Source of the DNA: Chitinimonas arctica
GTDB taxonomy: Bacteria > Pseudomonadota > Gammaproteobacteria > Burkholderiales > Chitinimonadaceae
Assembly: GCF_007431345.1 (NCBI RefSeq)
Contig: NZ_CP041730.1
Location: forward strand, 2,914,001 to 2,978,000
Reading direction: 5' to 3'
DNA length: 64,000 nucleotides
Position numbers and translations under genes: made by a program. Positions 51,291 through 59,349 of this stretch are shown in pieces (position 1 is the stretch's first letter; each line of letters starts with the position of its first letter). A model generated the notes under the pieces. That model did not search any database. It worked only from the letters and a program-made list of their open reading frames with translations, and had not been told where the DNA came from.

Positions 51291-52259
51291 TCAGATCGGA
51301 AGCCAGCGGCGCAGCCAGGTTTGTACGATGCGGCGGCGCCAGGATGCGCGCCGGCCGGTTCGCCAGAACCAGCGCAGCAGGGCGCCGTCCACCAAGGTGC
51401 GCGCTGCTTGGCGCCGCGCCGCAGGGGGGAGTTCCTTGAGCAGGCCCAGGGCCTTGTTCAGTTCGACATGGGCCTGGCAAAGCAGCGACGGTGCGGCGGC
51501 GGCCTGGGCCGACTCGGCCATGTCCCGTAGCGCACGCACCGCCGCCAGGTGGCCGGCGATACGTTGCAGCCGCGCGCTTTCGGAGGGATTGCGCATGATG
51601 GAAAGCGGGTTCTGCCGATAGTGGTAGCTGGCGGCGGGGCAGTGCGCCACCCGTCTGGCCGCCAGCAGCAAGCGGTTTATCCACACCACATCTTCATGCA
51701 CCATGCCGGGTGGGAAGGAGATCGCCAGCGGCGCGGCCCAGTCACGCCGCAACACCACCAGGAACACCGCGTAAACCCATTCGCGCTGCGCATGGCAGTG
51801 CGCCAGCCAGGCGGCGCCTTCCACCGCTTGAACGGGTTTAGGCAGTCCGACGATGGTCTCATCCAGATCGCCTATTTCACGATTGAACAGCTGGCCATTG
51901 CCGATGGCGATATCCAGCGACTGCGATTCGGCCAGGGATACCAGCAAGGCGTAATGTTGCGGGCCCGGCAAGTCGTCCGCATCGCAAAAGCCCAGATAGC
52001 GGCCCCGGGCCTGATCGACGCCGGAATTGCGCGCCGCCGAGACGCCCAGCGCGTGCTCGTGGCGCAGCAAGGTGACACGCGGGTCGTCGCGGGTGTGCGT
52101 TTGCAGCCAAGCGTAGCCATCGTCGCGCGAGCCATCATCGACGAAGATGAATTCGATATCGTCCAGTGTCTGCCTGCTTAGCGCCGCCCACAGCGCCGGC
52201 AGGAACGGGGCGGCCTGGTGGACAGGAATGACGACACTGAGGCATGGCGTACCGGACAT
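51291..52259 (-). CDS. Family-2 glycosyltransferase
   Basis: A 322-aa GT-A enzyme: LSVVIPVHQAAPFLPALWAAL, IEFIFVDDGSRDDGY, and the metal-binding ARGRYLGFCDADDLP. The C-terminal third is helical and basic. The start ATG 52259 lies 2 bp after the stop of the upstream family-2 gene, which it resembles (the two are probably ancient duplicates). Substrate unknown; role in LPS core or O-chain inferred from the operon. Confidence 0.87.
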   Translation of the reverse strand: MSGTPCLSVVIPVHQAAPFLPALWAALSRQTLDDIEFIFVDDGSRDDGYAWLQTHTRDDPRVTLLRHEHALGVSAARNSGVDQARGRYLGFCDADDLPGPQHYALLVSLAESQSLDIAIGNGQLFNREIGDLDETIVGLPKPVQAVEGAAWLAHCHAQREWVYAVFLVVLRRDWAAPLAISFPPGMVHEDVVWINRLLLAARRVAHCPAASYHYRQNPLSIMRNPSESARLQRIAGHLAAVRALRDMAESAQAAAAPSLLCQAHVELNKALGLLKELPPAARRQAARTLVDGALLRWFWRTGRRASWRRRIVQTWLRRWLPI

Positions 52260-52261
52260 GG

Positions 52262-53227
52262 CTAGCGTCCTGCCATCAGGCAGTTGATTTGTTCCTTCAG
52301 CAAGCGCCGCCAAAGCTTGAGTCCGCCATTGCGCCGGCGTAGCTGCTGCACAAAGCCGCCTTCCCGCAGCTGGGCGAAAGTAGCGCGGCGGAGGGGGCTG
52401 TCGGCCAACTGCTTAAGCGCGCCCAGGGCGGCGAGACCATTGCGGTCGGCGATGGCATTGAGCGCACTGCGCACGGGTGGGCTTTCAGGCTCGGCCAAGT
52501 GCCACAGGGTTTCGGCCACCCGGCGGAAGCCCTGGATACGCCATTGCACCCGTTGCGGCTCGATACTCCGGCTGGCCGAGCCGGGATTGCTGCGATAGCC
52601 GTACAAGGCCGCATCGAGAAAGGCGACGCGCCGGGCACGCAGCAGCAATTCGGCGGTCCAGATTTCGTCGTCCACCGCGCAACCCTCGGGCCAGCGCAGA
52701 TCGTGCTCAAGTACCACCGACCGCCGCACCAGCGATACCGCGGCCGACGCAATCTGCTCGCCACCCTGGTGGCAAGCGACCAGCCAATCGCGGCCGGACA
52801 GGATGCCGGCCGGCTTCGGCCGCCGCAGCATGGTGCCAGTGTCGTCGCCCGGTTGGTCCTTGAAACAGGCCGCATTGCAATACGCCACGTCCAGCTGTCC
52901 CGCCTGGGCGAATGTCTGCAGCCGTTCATACATCTGCGGTGCGATCCAGTCGTCGGCATCGACAAAACCCAACCATTCGCCGCGGGCGGCGGCGATACCG
53001 GTATTCCGGGCGGCGGCGGCGCCGCAAACCTGGCGGTTGCTGAAGGCGCGGGCGCGCGGCTCGCCGGCGGCGAAGGCGGCGATCAAGGCCGCCGATTGGT
53101 CGGTGGAGCCATTGTCGACCAGCACGAATTCGATATCCGCCAGGCTCTGCTGTTGCAGTGCCTTGAACAGCAGCGGCAGGAACGGTGCCGCGTTGTAGAC
53201 CGGGACGATCACGCTGACCTGGATCAT
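52262..53227 (-). CDS. Family-2 glycosyltransferase
   Basis: A 321-aa GT-A enzyme with VSVIVPVYNAAPFLPLLFKAL, IEFVLVDNGSTDQSA, and the DxD in GEWLGFVDADDWIAP. DDEIWTAELLLRARRV is the probable acceptor-side catalytic segment. The start overlaps the asnB stop by four bases. It is paralogous to the following gene. Exact sugar unknown. Confidence 0.87.
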   Translation of the reverse strand: MIQVSVIVPVYNAAPFLPLLFKALQQQSLADIEFVLVDNGSTDQSAALIAAFAAGEPRARAFSNRQVCGAAAARNTGIAAARGEWLGFVDADDWIAPQMYERLQTFAQAGQLDVAYCNAACFKDQPGDDTGTMLRRPKPAGILSGRDWLVACHQGGEQIASAAVSLVRRSVVLEHDLRWPEGCAVDDEIWTAELLLRARRVAFLDAALYGYRSNPGSASRSIEPQRVQWRIQGFRRVAETLWHLAEPESPPVRSALNAIADRNGLAALGALKQLADSPLRRATFAQLREGGFVQQLRRRNGGLKLWRRLLKEQINCLMAGR

Positions 53228-55074
53228 GGCGTGGCCCGCAGGGTCGCCAGCTGGGCCAGGCTTTCGTCCAGTACCAGCAATTGCAGCAGTTGTTCGGCCA
53301 GGGCGCCGTCGCCCTGGCGATAGGCGTCGGCGAAAGCTTGTACCGGCGCTTCGGCCAGCAAGTGATCGGTCAAGGCGGCCAGGCGTTCGCCCAATCCGTC
53401 CAGCCTATCGGCCAGATCGTTCAAGGAGGCTTGCAGGGGCGGATTGAATCCACGCTTCTTGCGTTGGAACAGGGCCAGCGGTGCCAGCTGCGGCATGCTG
53501 GCCGCCAGCATGCGCTTGGCCGGCTGGCTGAAACGCTCCGCGTCGGGTACGCCCAGGAGTTTTTCCAGCCAGACGTGGTCCAGCAGGGGCGCGCGCAATT
53601 CGAGGCCATGCGCCATCGTGCAAAGATCGCCCTTGCGGAGGATGTACTCCGGCAGGGTATTGGCGAAATCGATGGCCAGCAGTTGCTGCAGGGGCCGGCT
53701 TTCGTCCGAGTCCGGTGCGCGCCACCAGACGTTTTGGCGAAGCGCTGCGCCACCGCACAGAAAACGACGCTGGGACGGGCCGAAACCGGAAAAGCGCAGG
53801 CTGTAGCTCTGCTGCCAATCCATGCCCAATTCGTCGGCTACCTTGGCCCAGCCCTTGCCTCGCAAGCTGCTGCCGCCTTGCAGCGGTAGGCGTAGCTTGC
53901 CGCGCCAGGCACTTTTCAGATGCTTGGGGTGGCGTTTGTAGCCGGCCAGCAGCTCATCGCCACCGTCTCCGCCCAGCACCACGGTGACGTGTCGGACCGT
54001 GGCTTGGGCCAGATACCAGGTGGGGAAGCTGGAGGGGTCGGCGAAAGGTTCGTCCAGGTCGGCCACGATGCGGGCGAATTGCTCGCCGATTCGGCTGGGG
54101 ATGGCAAGCGGCTGGTTACGTAAGCCCAGGCAGGCGGCAATCTCGGCGGCATCGGCACTTTCGTCGAAGGGCGTGCCGGGAAAAGCGGCGGTAAACGTAT
54201 TCAGTTCGCCATGGCCGCTGGCCGCCAGCAGGCTGGCCACGCAGCTGGAGTCGATGCCGCCGGATAGAAACACCCCCAGCGGCCGGTCGGCCACCGTGCG
54301 CAATTCAACCGCCTTGGCTAATTCGCCCAAGGCCTCCGCGGCCGTGCAGTCGCCTTGGGCGGCAGGCTGCCAGTAGCGATGCTTGCGCAGATCGTGATTG
54401 AGCAGGTCGATTTCCAGGTAGTGGCCGTTTTCCAAACGCTCGATGGCGCTGAATATCGTGCGCGGAGCGGGAATATAGCGATGGGCCAGATAGGCGTCGA
54501 TGGCGGCCGGATCGAATCCGCGTGCGTCGGCGGGCAGCCATGGCAAGACGCTGCGGACGGTGGAACCAAAGGCCACCCCATCCGGCCGGCGGGCATAGAC
54601 CAGCGGCTTTTCGCCCATCCGGTCGCGGACCAGGTAGAGCTTACCCAGGCGGCGGTCGAGGATGGCCAGTGCGAACATGCCGCGCAAGCGCGGCAACATC
54701 CCTTCCAGACCCCAGGCTTCATAGGCCCGCAGGATGAATTCCGTGTCGGAATGGGTGTGGAATACCGCGCCGCCGCGCTGGAGCACGGCTGCATCGTCCT
54801 GCCAGCCGTAGACTTCGCCGTTGTAGCAAAGCCAGATGTCGCCCCCTTCGCTGACCATGGGCTGGTCCGCCTGCGGCCTGGGGTCCATGATGGCAAGGCG
54901 GGCGTGCAGCAGCGCGCTGCAGGCGGCCTCGCCGGCATCGACCTCGCTGCCGTCGGCATGCCAGGCCCGCTCATGCTGGCTGTCCGGTCCACGCTGGCGC
55001 AGTGCGGCCAGCATGCTGGCGCGTGCTTGCGCTGAAATGGGACGCTTACCGATAAACCCCGCGATACCGCACAT
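53224..55074 (-). CDS. asnB: Glutamine-dependent asparagine synthetase-like amidotransferase
   Basis: A 616-aa AsnB-type enzyme. The N-terminal glutaminase begins MCGIAGFIGKRP with the nucleophile Cys2. The C-terminal synthetase domain has the PP-loop FLSGGIDSSCVASLL (about residues 260-274) and VVLGGDGGDELLAGYKRH. Inside an LPS operon such proteins often amidate a sugar uronic acid rather than make free asparagine; this is inference from context. It is packed between the heptosyltransferase (adjacent codons) and a glycosyltransferase (overlap). Confidence 0.9.
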   Translation of the reverse strand: MCGIAGFIGKRPISAQARASMLAALRQRGPDSQHERAWHADGSEVDAGEAACSALLHARLAIMDPRPQADQPMVSEGGDIWLCYNGEVYGWQDDAAVLQRGGAVFHTHSDTEFILRAYEAWGLEGMLPRLRGMFALAILDRRLGKLYLVRDRMGEKPLVYARRPDGVAFGSTVRSVLPWLPADARGFDPAAIDAYLAHRYIPAPRTIFSAIERLENGHYLEIDLLNHDLRKHRYWQPAAQGDCTAAEALGELAKAVELRTVADRPLGVFLSGGIDSSCVASLLAASGHGELNTFTAAFPGTPFDESADAAEIAACLGLRNQPLAIPSRIGEQFARIVADLDEPFADPSSFPTWYLAQATVRHVTVVLGGDGGDELLAGYKRHPKHLKSAWRGKLRLPLQGGSSLRGKGWAKVADELGMDWQQSYSLRFSGFGPSQRRFLCGGAALRQNVWWRAPDSDESRPLQQLLAIDFANTLPEYILRKGDLCTMAHGLELRAPLLDHVWLEKLLGVPDAERFSQPAKRMLAASMPQLAPLALFQRKKRGFNPPLQASLNDLADRLDGLGERLAALTDHLLAEAPVQAFADAYRQGDGALAEQLLQLLVLDESLAQLATLRATP

Positions 55075-56178
55075 TCAACCATTCTCCGTAGCGCGTAACA
55101 GATCTTGCACTGCCGCCATGACCGTGTCGGCCGGCAGATTGGCCAGACATTCGCTATAGCCGGAATTGCCGCAGCCTTTCATGCCGCAGGGCAGGCAGGG
55201 CAGGGCGGCGCTGACAAGTCGATGGGGTACGCGCCACGGTCCCCACTCCACCGGGTTGGAAGGGCCGAATAGCGCCACGATGGGCGTATCCAGGGCGGCG
55301 GCCATATGCATGGGCACCGAGTCCACGCCGATCAGCATGCGCGCGTCGGCGATATAGGCGGCCAACTCGCGCAGGTTCAACTGGCCGACCCGGTTCAGGA
55401 CCTGCTCGCGCCCTGCGCCCAGCTGGGCCAGGATCGTATCGGCCATTTCCCGCTCCGCCTGGTCCGGCGAGCCGGTCAGGACGATCTTATGACCGGCGGC
55501 CAGCAGGCGGCCGATCAAGTCGGCCATGCGTTCCGCCGGCCAGACCTTGTAGGCCCAGCGGGAACCCGGATGCAGCAGCAGATAGCCTTGCGGCGCCAGT
55601 CCCGCCGCCGCCAATTCCGCGCGGCAGCGATGGGTGGCGGCCTCGCCGGGAATCAGGCTGAGATGCTTGTCGGCTTCGTCGGGATAGAGCCCGATGACGC
55701 GCAAGGCATCCAGGTTCATTTCGACCGTGTGGCGACGGTTGCCCCACAAGGGCAGATAGAGATGGCTGAAGCTGCGTTTGAAGAAACCATGCCAGGGACC
55801 GTCCAGGCTGACCGACCAGCGGGGTTTCAAGGCCCGTACCAGCGTGGCGCCCCGGTTGTGCTCGGTCAGGTGCAGGACCAGATCGTAGCGGCGGGACCGC
55901 AGGGTGCGGAAAAGACTCAATTCATGCCGCAGCTTCGCCCAGGTGCCGCCCACCGCACGGGTCCGCTGGATGGTGTGCAGTTGGTCGAGGTAGGGGTTGT
56001 CGGCCAGCATGTCGCGCGTTTCGTGATAGATCAGCGCATCGATTTCGGCCCAGGGCAGCTGCCGCTTCAGGCTGGCCAGCACCGGCGTGGTCAGCAGCAC
56101 GTCGCCATGGTGGCGCAGTTTGGTGACCAGCACGCGGCGAATGGCGGCCGGACGAATCTGGCTGGCTTCGACCTTCAT
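55075..56178 (-). CDS. waaQ: LPS heptosyltransferase (family 9, WaaQ/heptosyltransferase III type)
   Basis: A 367-aa GT-B enzyme: RRVLVTKLRHHGDVLLTTPVL at the N-terminus contains the catalytic Asp. LLLHPGSRWAYKVWPAERMADLI and IADARMLIGVDSVPMHMAAAL form the donor site. The KLRHHGDVLLTTPV and AYKVWP patterns favour heptosyltransferase III (WaaQ) over WaaC/WaaF. A cluster of Cys (CLPCGMKGC, then YSEC) lies near the C-terminus. It overlaps msbA by four bases. Confidence 0.87.
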   Translation of the reverse strand: MKVEASQIRPAAIRRVLVTKLRHHGDVLLTTPVLASLKRQLPWAEIDALIYHETRDMLADNPYLDQLHTIQRTRAVGGTWAKLRHELSLFRTLRSRRYDLVLHLTEHNRGATLVRALKPRWSVSLDGPWHGFFKRSFSHLYLPLWGNRRHTVEMNLDALRVIGLYPDEADKHLSLIPGEAATHRCRAELAAAGLAPQGYLLLHPGSRWAYKVWPAERMADLIGRLLAAGHKIVLTGSPDQAEREMADTILAQLGAGREQVLNRVGQLNLRELAAYIADARMLIGVDSVPMHMAAALDTPIVALFGPSNPVEWGPWRVPHRLVSAALPCLPCGMKGCGNSGYSECLANLPADTVMAAVQDLLRATENG

Positions 56179-58001
56179 GCCTCGTCCCTTTGTTGGCGAT
56201 ACAGCCGTGCATAGACCCCGTCGCGTGCCAACAATTCGGCATGGCTGCCGACTTCGGCAATGCGGCCGGCCTGCATGGCGACGATGCGATCGGCTTTCTC
56301 GATGGTGCTGAGCCGGTGAGCGATGACCAGGGTGGTGCGGTTTTGCATCAGCACATCCAGCGCGGCTTGTACCTTGCGCTCCGATTGATTGTCGAGGGCG
56401 CTGGTGGCTTCGTCCAGGATAAGGATGGGCGCATCCTTGTAGAGTGCCCGCGCGATGGCCAGCCGCTGGCGTTGCCCGCCCGATAGCCGGGTGCCGTTTT
56501 CGCCGATGCGGCTCTGGTACGCCTCCGGCAAATGCTCGATGAATTCATTGGCGTAGGCTGCCCGCGCCGCCGCGATCACCCGCGCCAGATCGGGTTGTGG
56601 ATCGCCATAGGCGATATTGGCCGCCAAGGTATCGTTGAACAGCACCACGTCCTGGCTGACCAGGGCGATCTGGCGGCGCAGATCGGCCAGGCGATATTCG
56701 CGCAGGTCCACGCCGTCCAGCAGGATGCGCCCGCTACCCAGTTCATAAAAGCGTGGCAGCAGGGCCGCCAGCGTGGTCTTGCCGCTGCCGGAACTGCCGA
56801 CCAGGGCAATCGTTTCGCCGGGCTCGATGTCGAGGCAGATATCATCCAGCGCCAGCTTTTCATCGCCGGGTTCCGCGGCATAGCGGAAGCCGACCGACTG
56901 CAGGCTGATACGGCCACTGGCACGGGCTAGCGTTTGGCTGCCTTCGTCCGTTTCCGCCGGCTGGTCTTGCAGGCCGAATACCGATTCGGCGGCGGCCAGG
57001 CCGCGCTGCAGTGGCTCGTTGAGCTTGGTCAGGTTCTTGATCGGACCTTGCATGGCGATCAGCGAACCCATAAAGGCCACGAAGGCGCCCGGCGACAGTG
57101 CGCCCACCTGGGCGCGCAGCAGCGCGAAATAGATGACCGCCGCCAGCGTCGCACCGATCAGCAGCATGATCAGGCCGGAATTGAGGGCCGAGGTGGCGGC
57201 TTGCTTCACCATCAGATGGCGCGTCAACTTGGTGACCCGGCGGAAACGCGCGGCCTCGTACCGTTGGCCGCCGAAGATCTTGACGACCCGCTGGCCGCCT
57301 ATGCTTTCGTCCAGCACGCTGGTCAGCTCACCCATGGCCGCCTGCCCGCTCTGGCTTAGTTGGCGCAGGCGGCGGCCGGCGAAGGTGACGATCAGGCCGA
57401 CCAGCGGCAGTAGTCCCAGGCAGAACAGCGCCAGCTGCCAATCGGTCGCGAACAAGGTGATCAGGTAGCCCACGGTCGCCACGCTATCGCGCACCATCAC
57501 ATTGAGCACGTTGAGGCCCGCCTGCGATACCTGGCTGGCATCGAAAGCCACCCGGGACAGGGTGGTGCCGGTCGAGTTGTGATCGAAATAGCGATTGGGC
57601 AGTTGCAGGATGCGGTCGAACAAGCGGTCGCGCAGGTCGGTCTGGACCCGGCTGTTCAGCCAGGCCGCACCATATTCGCCGCAGAAACTGGCCAGCATGC
57701 GGATCACCGCCAGGCCGAAGATGATGGCCGGGATCGCCCACAGGGCGGATTGTCCGGGCGTCAGCAGCGGCAGCGAACCGAGCAGGCCGCGCACCGAACC
57801 CAGCAGGCCTGCGCTGCCCTTATCGGCTGCGGCGTTCGTCCCCAGTGCATCGACGACGGTCTGCAGCTGCGCCACCAGCATCACATCGGTGCCGGCGGCG
57901 ATGCCGATTGCCAGCATGGTAAAGACGGCCGCCCAGCCGTAAGGGCGGAACTGGCTCAGCAGGCGAAGATAGAGTTGGCGGCTGCTCGGCACGGCGCACA
58001 C
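56175..58001 (-). CDS. msbA: Lipid A flippase / ABC exporter MsbA
   Basis: A 608-aa half-transporter with six transmembrane helices (1-340) and an ATPase (Walker A LVGSSGSGKTTLAAL, Q-loop SQDVVLFNDT, signature RLSGGQRQRLAIARAL, Walker B ILILDEATSALDNQ). It flips lipid A-core across the inner membrane. The N-terminal domain carries an extra periplasmic loop (about 55-75). The start is probably GTG 58001 (MCAVPSSRQ); a second GTG lies three codons later. It heads the operon running down to 48966. Confidence 0.92.
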   Translation of the reverse strand: MCAVPSSRQLYLRLLSQFRPYGWAAVFTMLAIGIAAGTDVMLVAQLQTVVDALGTNAAADKGSAGLLGSVRGLLGSLPLLTPGQSALWAIPAIIFGLAVIRMLASFCGEYGAAWLNSRVQTDLRDRLFDRILQLPNRYFDHNSTGTTLSRVAFDASQVSQAGLNVLNVMVRDSVATVGYLITLFATDWQLALFCLGLLPLVGLIVTFAGRRLRQLSQSGQAAMGELTSVLDESIGGQRVVKIFGGQRYEAARFRRVTKLTRHLMVKQAATSALNSGLIMLLIGATLAAVIYFALLRAQVGALSPGAFVAFMGSLIAMQGPIKNLTKLNEPLQRGLAAAESVFGLQDQPAETDEGSQTLARASGRISLQSVGFRYAAEPGDEKLALDDICLDIEPGETIALVGSSGSGKTTLAALLPRFYELGSGRILLDGVDLREYRLADLRRQIALVSQDVVLFNDTLAANIAYGDPQPDLARVIAAARAAYANEFIEHLPEAYQSRIGENGTRLSGGQRQRLAIARALYKDAPILILDEATSALDNQSERKVQAALDVLMQNRTTLVIAHRLSTIEKADRIVAMQAGRIAEVGSHAELLARDGVYARLYRQQRDEA

Positions 58002-58012
58002 GCGAAATAAAG

Positions 58013-58036
58013 GAAGCCGGCATTGTAACCGGCTTC
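58013..58036. repeat. Hairpin upstream of msbA
   Basis: A perfect 8-bp inverted repeat gaagccgg/ccggcttc with an 8-base loop, 12 bp before the msbA start. On the minus strand the loop reads TTACAATG, which could be a -10 box, so it may mark the msbA promoter rather than a terminator. Confidence 0.5.
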
Positions 58037-58120
58037 GCTAGGGCGGCGCTTGATGGAGCGCGAGGGGGAGGGCGCTTGAAGAAACCCCGGTATGTGCACG
58101 TTTTGAAGGTATTGCTTCGA

Positions 58121-59122
58121 TCAAACCTGCACGAACACTTCATCGATGCTACGGGCCAACCAACATTGGTCACTCCAGCTTTCCAGTTGCTCGGATGTCG
58201 CGCCACTTAGCCGCTCCTCTACCCAATCCGGTAGTGGGTCGAATTTGTGCTTGAGTTGACGGCGCAGCATTTTGGCTTGGCCCTTTGCTTCGCCCTTTGC
58301 TTCGCCCTTTGCTTCGCCTCTTGCTTCGCCCTTTTTTACAAACTCCTCGGCCCAGAGGTCCATCTTGTTCGTCATCATCGCTTCAACTCCTTGCAAATCA
58401 CTTATCTCGTCCAAATGAGCCGGCGGCCAGTCCAATTGCGGAAACTTGGAAGGTATCAATATTTTGGTGATCCAATCCTTCAAGGCCTGCCTCAGCCCTT
58501 CATGCTCCGGTGCCGCCAAATATCGCTTCAAGCTGCGTATTACCCTGCGCCCGACTGCCGGGTTGTCGGCATTTTCCAGTCGGAACATGTCCGCCACCAC
58601 ATTCTCCAAGCCATGCAAATCTTGCTCCTGAAAGGCACCCTGGTCCAATAGCATATAACGCATATGAGGCCGGAAATCAGGTAGCTTGCCGGGCCCGGCT
58701 TCGATCAGTTCGTCCAGTTCCAGCGGTGCACTCCATCGCGGCGCGCCGTTGTACATAACGATGGGCAGGATGGGCGGCAGCTTGCCGCTGGGCGTCAATG
58801 GCAGGCGCTTCGGATCCTTGCTCAGGTCCAGATACAACTGCAGCACATAGCTGGCCACCCTCAGCGCCATGGTGGGATCGATCCTGGATTGAAATTCCAC
58901 CAGCAGGCAGATGTAGAGTTCCTGGTCGGCCAGCCGCACCTTCCATACCACATCGGTCATCTGCCGACGCCAGCGTTCGGTGACAAAGCTGCCGTTGATT
59001 TGCTCCAGAGTGGAGAAATCCAACTTTTCTTTCCATTCCTCGTCGATAAACTCGCGCAGCAGATCTTCTACCGCGCGCGGAATGGAGAACATGGATTTGT
59101 AGGCAGCGTCGTGATCGAACAT
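58121..59122 (-). CDS. Rpn-family PD-(D/E)XK nuclease (recombination-promoting, transposase_31 type)
   Basis: A 333-aa protein of the Rpn/YhgA group: FDHDAAYKSMFSIPRAVEDLLREFI at the N-terminus, VVWKVR with the metal-binding Asp just before, and YICLLVEFQSRIDPTMALR with the nuclease Glu and Gln. The C-terminal part is a DUF4351-like helical region after a GEAKGEAKGEAKGQAK linker. E. coli Rpn proteins are DNA nucleases that promote RecA-independent recombination. ATG 59122 is preferred because an upstream extension lacks similarity. Confidence 0.85.
   Translation of the reverse strand: MFDHDAAYKSMFSIPRAVEDLLREFIDEEWKEKLDFSTLEQINGSFVTERWRRQMTDVVWKVRLADQELYICLLVEFQSRIDPTMALRVASYVLQLYLDLSKDPKRLPLTPSGKLPPILPIVMYNGAPRWSAPLELDELIEAGPGKLPDFRPHMRYMLLDQGAFQEQDLHGLENVVADMFRLENADNPAVGRRVIRSLKRYLAAPEHEGLRQALKDWITKILIPSKFPQLDWPPAHLDEISDLQGVEAMMTNKMDLWAEEFVKKGEARGEAKGEAKGEAKGQAKMLRRQLKHKFDPLPDWVEERLSGATSEQLESWSDQCWLARSIDEVFVQV
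58281..58328. repeat. 12-bp in-frame tandem repeat inside the Rpn gene
   Basis: Three exact copies of ccctttgcttcg and a fourth with a one-base change run head to tail; each encodes the four residues GEAK or GEAR on the minus strand. Being a multiple of three, copy-number change would lengthen or shorten the linker without frameshift. Confidence 0.9.
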
Positions 59123-59187
59123 CCCACGAGATTGCCTGGGACGCGCAACGCGTGAAATACGGTCTTTGCCTGAATCGATATACGACA

Positions 59188-59300
59188 AGGAGCAGTTTCA
59201 ATACTGCTCCTACAGTGCAATGGTTAACGCCCGGCTGCGCGGAGTCGTTGCTCCGTACGGTGCGTACTACTCCTGCCTCCCTGCGGGGAGTGCCGGGCGC
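59188..59300. repeat. Two inverted repeats between the Rpn gene and the lipoprotein gene
   Basis: A perfect 9-bp hairpin aggagcagt/actgctcct with a 6-base loop at 59188-59211 is followed by a wider inverted repeat with cgcccgg near 59229 and ccgggcg near 59293. No gene is seen in the 227-bp gap. These resemble mobile REP-type palindromes, as often found beside Rpn-like or IS-related genes. Confidence 0.5.
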
Positions 59301-59349
59301 TGCGTTGCTGACCAGGATGAATGCCATCGCGGCACTAGCCCTACTGCTG

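Noticed and set aside
58281..58328. CRISPR-like repeat array
   Set aside because: The 12-bp units are contiguous without spacers and lie in frame within a coding region.
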